From Ettlia oleoabundans (taxonomy: Eukaryota > Chlorophyta > Chlorophyceae > Chlamydomonadales): a stretch of DNA of 27,195 bases. The stretch is taken from positions 4,817 through 32,011 of the forward strand of contig JAAMXP010002125.1 in NCBI GenBank assembly GCA_019693395.1. The letters are read 5' to 3'. The translations under genes were made by a program, and so were the position numbers. Shown here one piece after another: positions 18,857-27,195 of this stretch (position 1 is its first letter; every line of letters begins with the position of its first letter). The notes below the pieces were generated by a model that was not told the origin of the DNA, searched no databases, and saw only the letters and a list, made by a program, of their open reading frames with translations.

Positions 18857-18958
18857 TGATGATGCTCCACCAGAGCGCAGGTGACGGATTCCTGCTACCA
18901 TAGCCGTTGATGATGCTCCACCAGAGCGCAGGTGACGCTTTCCTGCTACCATTGCCGT
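18857..18958. repeat. Two-copy tandem duplication, period 51
   Basis: The units 18857-18907 and 18908-18958 are nearly identical; each begins TGATGATGCTCCACCAGAGC and continues GCAGGTGACG, differing at only a few positions. The near identity points to a recent duplication. Confidence 0.85.
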
Positions 18959-19244
18959 GGTTGCTTACCAGCCGGTGCCGCCCTGGTCCAGCCGGACCAC
19001 CTCAGCACCAGGGCGGGATACCTACTATGGATACCTACGTGCTTCAGGTCTATGGACCAACAAGGGCTGATTGGGAACCCTGGCGGGCATGCCTCCCGGG
19101 TGCGCCACCAGTCCTTGTGGAAACAATATCTTCTAAGCTGGCACCCTCTCCCCCGCCACAGCTAGCACGTCACACCTTCGATAGGGAAGGTTTCCTGGCT
19201 ACCCTACCAGCGAGCTCCCCCTCAGCTTCAATAGGCAAGCCATC

Positions 19245-19741
19245 ATCTACAATGCCGGCAGCAAACAGGGCTCTGCAACTGGGGCGGGGTCCCTCGCAAG
19301 GCTGTTGGCATCATGCCGAAAGGACATGCAGGCCAATAGAAGACTGCTGCCCAAAGCTGAAGGAACTGCCATCCTGGCATCTCTGCAAGCAGTTACTGAT
19401 GGAGAGGATGTCACAATCTTGACGACAGCCTGACGCTGATTCATAAGATCCGTAATATGCTACACAACCCCACCTGCTACCAAGTGCAACAACACACAAA
19501 CACATGCTGAATGAATAGGAACAATCTGCTTAGCAGGCGGGGCTCCACCACAATGTGCAAAGTCTGTGCACACGTTGGTGTGTCTGGCACCAAACTTGCT
19601 GATGCCGCTGCCAAGGTGGCAGTTGATTACCATACTGCTGATGACATGGGCGAAGGGGAAGATGCGCTGCAGCGTGCCCACCCCACTGGCATAGTCTCTC
19701 TTGAGGAGCACAAGACCTTGGCTGGGGCAGGTCGCCTCTAG
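19245..19741 (+). pseudogene. Decayed retrotransposon RNase H domain
   Basis: Fragments in shifted frames together resemble the RNase H domain of plant and algal non-LTR retrotransposons. The frame from 19245 reads IYNAGSKQGSATGAG and then KAEGTAILASLQAVTDGED, matching the first strand and the catalytic-glutamate helix. A one-base shift near 19418 leads to DDSLTLIHKIRNMLHNP, the segment that normally starts with the catalytic Asp of a TDS motif. A further frame from 19511 holds TTMCKVCAHVGVSGTKLADA, the terminal KAHVGVxGNxxAD block. Two stops and at least one frameshift separate the pieces, so it is not functional. Upstream sequence from about 18960 may be more of the same element, but I cannot identify reverse transcriptase motifs there. 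Confidence 0.65.
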
Positions 19742-20520
19742 CTGGCTTCCTCAATCCACGCCTAGGGGCGTGGTATCTTTCTTTCTTTGTAATGCCTGGG
19801 TAGCAGCTGGTTGTTGCAACGACAGGGAGCTTTTGGTGAATGGCAGTCGCGGTAGCGGTCCTCGTTCCATCACCTGTGGCTATGTCCTGCAGGGTATACA
19901 CACACGGCGCACAGCGATAGGCAGATGGCATTCTGGAGGTACCTTTGTAATGGAAAACTGCGGTCTAGTGTTCTGATGACGTGGGTGAGGGTTTCCCACA
20001 GCTCCATCTGTGTCACTGTTGTGCATTGGGCTGCTACATTGTAGGTGAGGACGATGTTAAATGCTTGCATCAGGCGGTGCTTCCGGATCATCAAGAGTTG
20101 ACTGCGCGTGGCATGGGTGGTATTGCCGTTGTTGTCTGGGGCTGTGTTGATTTCGAGTTGTGCTGCCGTGCCCGTGGCAAATCGGAGTGCGTGAAGGACA
20201 CATGAAGGACCTGGCCAGGGTGCCAAGCCCGGGTGTCTGCCCGGGAGCGTCAAGCCCTTCAAACTTCGACTCTGCACATACTTGGGCATACTTTACCCTC
20301 CAGTAGCTCAGCCCCCACCCCAGGTGCTGGTGCTATCCTTGCAGCATGGGGTACTGTGGCTGGCAATCCCAAGGCAAACTCATTCAATCTGGCCCAGACT
20401 GCGTGCAGTGCTGACAGTTCATCCGTCGTGTATGGCGCAACAAAGAAGCTTCATGCTATGCAAGATGCAATCTGCTTTTATGCTAAGTTTCGGTTTGCCG
20501 GAGAGCTTTGACTTGTAGAT
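19742..20520. other. Unassigned stretch with long open frames on both strands
   Basis: A minus-strand frame at 19870-20289 is open for 139 codons and reads TQMELWETLTHVIRTLDRSF. A second minus-strand frame upstream (about 20320-20450) reads DELSALHAVWARLNEFALGL. They could be parts of one decayed element-encoded protein running opposite to the RNase H remnant, but no motif settles this and frame breaks separate them. Confidence 0.25.
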
Positions 20521-21784
20521 GGCGTCTGCATTACGACAGAGTTCGGAGTTGGTTGCATCTGCTTGCTTGTCCCCCTCGAGCGTTAAGCTTATCCAAACCC
20601 CCCACTAGGGGAACGAAGGGTCCACCCACGGTCCATGGACGCGGTGGACATTGAGGTCATGGCTAGCGGCAACACCTAAGCTGTGTCTACTCCCCATGCT
20701 GAGCTTGTTTTGTTTATAATATCTAATTTCTACATCAGCAATGCAAGAATATCTGAGATTCTCGTGTTGAGTGCATTGGACACATGCTGACGTCCATGGA
20801 CAACTTACAACACCATGGTCACATGGCTTGCTATACGCTTCTCTTGCTGTTCCTCCTGCTGCAACAGCTTCAAGCCATGTGAATCCACCCCTGCTCAGGC
20901 TCAGCTAGCAACGCCTCAGCCTTCTCTGCCTCTTATCCATCCAGGTATTTAGTTGCTCGAGTCGGTTGATTGGTTGGCAACTGCTGGCCGTTAAACGTCA
21001 TTCCGTCCAGGGCTGTGGTAACCGCGACTGGATTTGTAGCGCTGAGGCCCACTGCATGGGCCGAACTGTAGAGGGCAGTGAAAGATAGTACTGTAGATGA
21101 CCGTATCAAAGACCTTCACTATAAAAATACCCCTTCGTTGTTTTGAAGGCCACCCGGCTGGATTCTGCACATGTTTGGCTGAACAAAAGACCCCCTGCAG
21201 GTGGGGCAGCCCTGGGACACCCCCGGACTGCCGCAAGGGCTCGACAGCCTGCCTGGGTGCCGCAAAGCGATGCCCAGGCACCTTGCCGGCAGCAAACAAC
21301 ATCTAGGTATCCCACAAGTACAGACAACACATAGCTAGGTGCAATGCCGGCCGTGCCGGCATGTGCTGGGCTGCATGGGCGGCTTGAGCCCGTGCGAAAA
21401 CAGGTCAATGCACCAGTTGGTACAACAGTAAAGAAACAACTGAAAGAGATGTCAGCAGGGTGGTGCTCTGTCTTATTGGCCAGAATACACTTGAAGCACA
21501 TGAGCAGGATTGAATTAGAACCAATGCAGCATACGCGGCAGAGCACTGGCTGCCGCCGGGCGGCACTGTTCGCCGCTACACGCCAGGCAGCTGCTGCACA
21601 CCTGTTCTACCATTTTTAGCTTCTTTGCCGCCGTCAATGACTTTCTAAAACTCTAAAGCAGTGTGATATTGCGATCAATGTTTTGCATTAGCCCCTGTAC
21701 TCCTTTTGGAGCACGGGGCCTTTTTCACCATGGCACCCAATGCATTCGCTGTACTGGTTTTGACGTTAATTTAACTCGAACGGC
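20521..21784. other. Gene-poor stretch
   Basis: No recognisable gene. Opposed open frames overlap at 21097-21619 over GC-rich sequence with no domain signature. A GC-rich imperfect hairpin, GCCCCTGTACTCC and GGAGCACGGGGC, lies near 21690-21720, just before the repeat copy that follows. Confidence 0.35.
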
Positions 21785-21796
21785 CCAGAAAAAAGC

Positions 21797-21920
21797 GTTC
21801 GGACGCCAGAAAATGCGAAATCGCAACGTGCTATGCCCTGCTGACACTCAGCAGGGCCCCAAAATCGAGGTCCCCTTCATAAGACCCTTTGGCCTTTTGG
21901 GGCCTGTGATTGTTTAACAA
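21797..21920. repeat. Uninterrupted relative of the repeat at 608-1225
   Basis: The block contains GTGCTATGCCCTGCTG, a CAGCAGGGCCCC hairpin arm and TTGGCCTTTTGGGGCCTGT in one continuous run. In the copy near the left end of the window the same sequences are separated by an inverted-repeat element of about 500 bases. This copy therefore resembles the empty site. Confidence 0.65.
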
Positions 21921-23020
21921 AACAGGGGGTGGTCATCTACGGTACACTTTTCTGGGGCCAGGTTGCATGCCACGCCAAACAGAGAAGGCTTTAACCCTGC
22001 ACAGCAAGTGATGTATGGCGGATAGGGTGCCTGCTAACAGGTTGAGTTCATTTGCATAGCACAACGCTGCTATAGCTCGGTGGTGGTGTGGGGTGTCCTA
22101 AACTATGTACTGGTAGGGTTGCAATACATGATATGGTAGGTTGCAATACATACTGGTTGGTGCCCTTTGTACCAGCGATGCTTGGGGTTTTGTGCTAGTA
22201 TGCAGTCTGATCCCAACAGGCAGTGTAAGTGCAAACTGGCAAGGCACAGAGCACGCAGCTGCCGATCTAGCTGCCAAGTACCTGCAGCAAAGCGGGTGCA
22301 CGTTCAGCTTGGTCTATGAGTACACGGGATGGTGGTGCAGCAGGGCGTGGAGTGCATCGCACGGAGCCGCAGCGCATGGGGGTAGTAGCTGCGGGATCGA
22401 CAAGGGGGGCTAAGAGGACAAGGCGCACACGCAACCCGGCTGACGTGGCAAGCGGCACAGGCAGCAACCGCAGCAAGTAGTCCAAAACTTTCTAGACCGT
22501 TCCCCACCTTGTGCCTAAGTGTGGGGTGTGCTGTTGAGGATAATTGCCTGGGCGCAATCACCATAAAAAGCAAAGGCGAGCGTAGGCCTGTCTTATGTAG
22601 TCAGCCTGGGCACTTTTGTGCTCCCAGGCTGGGCAGGCAGTAACATGCCCACCTAATGTGACGTTGCAGGACATGTTGCCAGGGAAGCAGCATTAGAGCA
22701 CACGAAGTGTTGTTCAGCAATGGCAGTAGAACAGGCGGCAGCACAGCACAGTTAACACTTGCTTGAAATGTGGGTAGACATATTGTAGTTGATGGCTTTG
22801 CTGATGTAGTACATGACTGCGCTCTGATCAGTACTCGTGGAAGTTTGCTGCTGAGCACCCGCTCAAAAGAGCAATAGCTACCGAACAACCAGGCAACGGC
22901 TTGAATGAACAATATGCCTGAACGAACGTACGAAGGAGAGCATTTGAGCCAAACGGCTGTACACCATTGTACTGCTAGACAAGGAAAGAAGGAGATGAGG
23001 GTAGATTCGCAGGGTCAGGG
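21921..23020. other. Upstream flank of the LHCII gene
   Basis: No gene is recognised. Around 22110-22160 the motif TTGCAATACAT occurs twice within about 25 bases. Short open frames on both strands (22141-22573 and 22601-22912) show no domains. The proximal promoter of the LHCII gene is expected in the last few hundred bases. Confidence 0.35.
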
Positions 23021-23027
23021 TATAAAT
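23021..23027 (+). promoter_or_regulatory. TATA box of the LHCII gene
   Basis: TATAAAT lies 70 bases before the ATG of the LHCII gene. That leaves a leader of about 40 bases if transcription starts some 30 bases downstream. The position and match are typical of highly expressed algal light-harvesting genes. Confidence 0.7.
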
Positions 23028-23090
23028 CCTTCGGTTCACCCCCTCGCATTGCTCTTATCTCATCAGGTCTTAACCTTAGCGCCAACAAGA

Positions 23091-24925
23091 ATGCAGGCCA
23101 TCGCCGCCACCCGCGCCGCCTTCGGCGTCGCCAAGGCCAGCCGCCAGGTGCGCGGGCACTGTCTGCCCTGCCTCCCCCACATCGTCCCCATCACAGGGCC
23201 GCATAAAGGGCGTCTTCGGGACCTTCGTCGCTGAAGTACCGTGTGGACCCATATCTAGCCCTATCTTGCCATCTTGGCCCTACAGTCTGTCACCCTAGCT
23301 TTGCTTGTTTCCGCCTGTAAATTCGCGCTGTTGTTAGACCGCACCTCACCCTCCCACACACACTCCTGCTGTATTTGCAGGGTTCCCGCCAGGTCACTCG
23401 GGCGTCCGTCGAGTAAGTAAGGGCTGTTGACCCACCTTTTCAAGGGGTAGGGGTGTATATAACCGCTCCAGCGGCTGTGAGTGCAGCCCAAGTCGGAGCG
23501 CCCCGCCACACCACCATTCCCAAAACCCCCAAGAAACCACCCTTTGCCTTTCCACCCCGTGCTTTGTGTCTGAACCTGGCTTCAACTCCCTCTTACTTAT
23601 GGTTGTCACCTCGGTCATTCATTCCTGCAGGTTCTATGGTCCAGACCGCGCAAAGTGGCTGGGCCCCTTTTCCGAGGGCTCTGTGCCCACTTACCTCAAG
23701 GGTAAGGGCTGTGCTGTAACTGTCCCTTGCGGCTGTCTGGCTGGCTGTGATGGCCTTGTTTGCATGCCTCCTGCCCGCTACGTAAGCTTGCATTCCCCTG
23801 CTGACTGCAGGCGAGTTCCCTGGTGACTATGGCTGGGACAGTGCTGGTCTGTCTGCTGATCCCGAGACCTTTGCCCGCTATCGCGAGATTGAGGTTATTC
23901 ATGCGCGCTGGGTAGGTTTCTCCACGTCGGCCACTTCAAGGCTTTCTTGTTTGGGAATATGAATGGACAATGAGTATGCCCCCAACTCTTGTGGTGCTGC
24001 AGGCGATGCTTGGTGCTCTGGGTTGCTTGACCCCTGAGCTCCTGCAGAACAACGGTGCCGCTGATTTTGGAGAGGCCGCTGTCTGGTTCAAGGCTGGTGC
24101 GAGCATCTTCAATGATGATGGCCTGAACTACTTGGGTGAGCGAGCAGTTTGCAACTGTGGCATGTGAGCGTATCAGATGATTGTGTTCAGGACTGATTAT
24201 TTTGAGCATTAGTGGCCTTGCAGGCAATCCCTCCCTTATCCATGCCCAATCGATTGTGGCCGTGTTGCTTACCCAGTTGGTGATTATGGGTGCTGCTGAG
24301 GCTTATCGCTACGCTGGCGAGGGTCCAGTGGAGACCAGTGGCGACTCCCTGTACCCAGGCGGCTTCTTTGACCCCCTGGGCCTGGCTGATGATCCTGACA
24401 CGCTTGCTGAGCTTAAGGTGTGCAGGGGTTGTTGCAGACTTTTTAACATGAACTCATAAACTCAATTCATGTAGATGACTTAAAGGCAGCATCTTTCTGT
24501 CTTGGCGTGCAGGTCAAGGAGATTAAGAATGGGCGCCTGGCCATGTTCTCCATGTTTGGCTTCTTTGTGCAGGTAAGTTACGTCAGTGACAGTGGCTAAT
24601 CTTTGATATAAAAATTTGCTAATCGGCTGCCTGGATATTGATGGTGTAGACAATCTGCTGATCTGTTAATTGTGTTAATCTGTTAACGAACATTGTGTGT
24701 TGTTATCTGCCTATTTGTTCAGGCACTGATTACTGGCAAGTCACCTTTGGAGAACTTGTCCGACCATCTCGCCAACCCGTCTGTCAACAATGGCTTTGCT
24801 GTTGCCACTAAGGTGCGACTAATGAAAGTACTATTTGTTTTGCTTGTGGAGGGGTAAGGGATTATGTGTAGCGGTTATCTGAAATTCTAGTAACAATCCT
24901 GCTGCAGTTCGTGCCTGGTGCATAA
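23091..24925 (+). CDS. LHCBM: Major LHCII chlorophyll a/b-binding protein, 9 exons
   Basis: This thylakoid protein binds chlorophylls and carotenoids and feeds light energy to photosystem II. Exons: 23091-23147, 23381-23412, 23631-23701, 23811-23911, 24003-24135, 24224-24417, 24513-24572, 24723-24812, 24908-24925. All phases agree and give 251 residues, ending in TAA. The first 25-30 residues ([19 protein letters not shown] onward) look like a chloroplast transit peptide. Helix B carries the [12 protein letters not shown] chlorophyll-binding block (about 79-90), helix C has Gln149 and Glu157 in the expected ligand spacing, and helix A carries [18 protein letters not shown] (about 199-216). 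The N-terminal trimerisation motif reads FYGPDR, with Phe where the plant motif has Trp. The overall match is to major LHCII proteins and not to the minor antenna proteins CP26 or CP29. The symbol marks the green-algal major-LHCII family, not a specific member. Confidence 0.95.
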
Positions 24926-26226
24926 ATCTTATAAAGATAGCCTCTGTCAGCAAGGCAACATGGCTGGTCCGAGCAGAATTGGCGATAACACTGTGTGAGG
25001 TTATACAATTGAAAGCATGTAAATCACACTGATGATGAAGGAATAAGTTAATATGTTGAATGTGCACACAAGTAACATCTGTCGAGAAGTGATACAGTGA
25101 AGCAAATGTTGGAAAAATGTAGTGGATACTACTGTGATAAAAAGAATAAACCTGTGATAAAAAAATTGATGATAGAAAATTGTGCACCGGCTCTGACAGC
25201 CTTTGACTAAATTACAAACATATTGCAAAAGATGATGCCTTTACCAAGTTTTGCAACCAACTTGGTTATTGGAACTGCTTCCCAGCATTCTCCCCTACTT
25301 GTGGCATGCAGCGCAGTGGAGTGACTACTCAATTTTTCAACAATATAGTGGAAGAGTGGACAGCAATGCAGTTTGCGGAAGTGCTGGCAGAAGTGCTGGC
25401 AGACGGGAAATGCTTGCCGTGCAGTTTGTGACGAGGCGGGCACCACAGTGTACAACACAACGTGTGGACAGGTCACAGTATACCAGTGGAGCGATTGTAG
25501 ACACCAAAACTTCTGCTTCAGCAGGGATAGCGGGGGATGCAGATCTTGCAACAGGGCTTGAAAGTCGCGGTCAAAGCCGTGGCCGCCGCCGAGGCTGATG
25601 TAGCTGGAAACCTATTTCTATCGCCTTCAGGTGATAGCAATGATTGCGAACAAGTCCCTAGTGGGTCAGCAGGAGCGACGGAAGAGCAATAATAGCCCTC
25701 CAAATTTCTTCTTGATTTTTGTTACAACACCCCGCTTCCCCCCCTCTTCTATTTTCCGAAATCCCGGCGTAATTAGATGGGTCCAGACGGCCTGGCCTTA
25801 CACAACAACTAAAACAAAAGTAAAAGGCACCCATATATAGCGCATCGACGGAATTTGGAAAAGGCGAATAGCTTGCTTCGTGCCCCTCCGTCTTCGCCTC
25901 CCGCGAGCGTAGAAATATGCTGTTCGGGTGCGTTAGCAAAGCCGCGGGTCAAGGGCTTCCGATCTGCCTCGCAGGGGCCTCGTCCGGATGTAGGGCGCGT
26001 TCACACCCAGAGGCGGAAGGGACTCAACTTGCGATTTTTCTAATGCCCCTTTCGCTGGTTCCTCGAAACCCTTAAAGGAGTACGATCGGGCTGTTCCCGG
26101 AGAGTGCCACTGGAAGGGATCGGGAACGAACCTCTCCCTACTGGCGTGTTCAAACCCATGTTGGCCCCAACTGCCAGGGTGGTAGCAAGCAAGGAAGCGG
26201 TAGCGCTTCTAGATACTTGGTAACAT
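24926..26226. other. Downstream flank of the LHCII gene
   Basis: The first 300 bases are AT-rich and hold the likely end of the LHCII transcript. GAAGTGCTGGCA is repeated in tandem at about 25378-25401. Open frames on both strands at 25207-25600 overlap and neither is convincing; one minus-strand reading is DLHPPLSLLKQKFW. I identify no gene in the rest. Confidence 0.35.
25018..25022 (+). promoter_or_regulatory. Candidate polyadenylation signal TGTAA for the LHCII gene
   Basis: This green-algal polyadenylation motif lies about 93 bases after the LHCII stop codon, a plausible length for a short 3' leader-to-tail region. It is the first copy downstream that I noticed. The motif is short, so the assignment is provisional. 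Confidence 0.5.
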
Positions 26227-26472
26227 CTAGAACATATAGGCGTAGTGTGTGGGGGGCCGAAGGGGGTGACCGCTCCGCTGCGAGTTCGAAGTGCCGCGCG
26301 ATGACCGAGAAGCGCCGCCGGATGGCGCGGAGCCAGAAGCTGAGCCACTGTTAAAGGGTTCTTTGGGGTCATCGGCGCCGTCGGGAGGCTGAGACGAGCT
26401 TGAGGGCTCGCCGGCCATGGCTATCGCTGCCATGAGCATGCTGCGCAGCAAGTAGAGCACATGCGCCCTCAA
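26227..26472 (-). other. Serine-rich open frame, 81 codons, unassigned
   Basis: The frame contains MAGEPSSSSQPPDGADDP followed by a Ser/Gly/Ala-rich stretch ending in RSSRGTSNSQRSG. Several in-frame ATGs precede MAGEP. The low-complexity, disordered reading is typical of the start of a eukaryotic or transposon-encoded protein, and the region could be a first exon. I recognise no domain and no partner exon downstream on this strand. Confidence 0.3.
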
Positions 26473-26600
26473 TTTACCTTCCTAGGACCCAAAAGATGTA
26501 ATGGGAGGGTTACAGGTGCAAAGCGGGAGGGTCGAAATGAGTCCCTTCCGACCCCAAATCTGTAAAGGAGGGGGGGGGCTCCTTCTTCTGGAGGGCCCGT

Positions 26601-26941
26601 GTGGCAGGATAGCACATTTGCTGCCACCCTGTCATGCGTGCTATGCTATGCATGCTGTGCTGTATCTTCTTGGTCTGATCCACACGCTTGTTCGTGGTCT
26701 TTCACCTCGTGTGACTGGCACCCTGCGGTCTGTAAAACCGTGCCTATAGAGCCTATTTAGGCCAGGCTATAAAGCGGTCACCAGTCCTACAACAGTTGGT
26801 TTCAGCTCCGGCTTGGTTTCAGCTCCGGCTTGATCCTTCGGTCCTTGGAACACCCAACACGTTACTTGCGCGGCTGAACACCCATCGTGGTGAATTGCCG
26901 GCTATTCTTCGCGCTTACAGCGCCACTATGAGGGCTAGCCA
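26601..26941 (+). repeat. Dispersed repeat, copy 2 (inverted relative to 4358-4678)
   Basis: This is the plus-strand counterpart of the repeat at 4358-4678. It differs by scattered substitutions and by a local 17-base tandem duplication at about 26797-26830 (TTGGTTTCAGCTCCGGC twice). The two copies are about 22 kb apart and in opposite orientation, as expected for independently inserted element copies. The element type is not identified. Confidence 0.75.
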
Positions 26942-27171
26942 GGCCACATGTGGCTGCCTGCTGCTGCCGCCAGCGTCAGCAGAGCGCCCCACCGATTCAA
27001 CGGTCCGCGTTTTGGTGCGCATTGGCATCATGCAAGTGCAAGTAGCGCGAGCGTACCATGGAATGATGCATTGAGTGGCGCATGATGTGTGCCAGCCTCA
27101 AAACACATTTTCAGCAGCGCCTATCCTATTTGGTGACGTGCGTTCGTGGCGTGCGTGCGTGAACGGGGGTG

Positions 27172-27195
27172 GTGTGTGTGTGTGTGTGTGTGTGT
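27172..27195. repeat. (GT)12 microsatellite at the window end
   Basis: Twelve GT dinucleotides run to the last base, preceded by a GTGC-rich stretch. The run is cut off by the window, so its true length is unknown. The sequence between 26942 and this repeat holds no recognisable gene. Confidence 0.9.

Overview
The window is nuclear DNA from a green alga, most likely a chlorophyte. Four things point there. Genes are split by many short GT-AG introns, mostly ending in TGCAG. There is a major chlorophyll a/b-binding (LHCII) gene with algal-type residues. TGTAA motifs lie downstream of two genes. The cytosolic leucyl-tRNA synthetase reads closest to the plant form. No bacterial operon, CRISPR array, rRNA or tRNA was found.

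Layout. Positions 1-5600 hold almost only repeats and transposable-element debris: a nested inverted-repeat element (608-1225), a candidate 2.4-kb element with inverted ends (2408-4820), and inside it a minus-strand exon for an acidic, Ala/Gly-rich protein start. Positions 5619-13661 carry a complete cytosolic leucyl-tRNA synthetase gene, which I resolved into 39 exons (1073 codons plus stop). Convergent to it at 14163-14724 is a complete three-exon gene for ribosomal protein S29/uS14 (56 residues). Upstream of that, also on minus, are unassigned exon-like segments (14883-15872). Then come the last three exons of a tRNA 2-thiouridylase (MnmA/TRMU family), interrupted by an in-frame TAG and without a visible 5' part (15944-17196). 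A 531-bp element with perfect 28-bp inverted ends (17664-18194) lies just upstream of that fragment. Positions 18200-23000 are repeat-rich and hold a decayed retrotransposon RNase H domain (19245-19741). Positions 23091-24925 carry a complete nine-exon LHCII gene with a TATA box. The right end is again repeats and ends in a (GT)12 microsatellite.

The intact genes serve cytosolic translation (leucine charging; small ribosomal subunit) and photosynthetic light harvesting. They are ordinary neighbours on a eukaryotic chromosome and do not form a functional unit. I found no convincing new biological system. The most unusual items are the broken thiouridylase locus beside an inverted-repeat element, the 39-exon synthetase gene with a probable GC-AG intron, and several related repeat copies that record nested insertion and inversion. 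All identifications are from reading the sequence; no database search was run.
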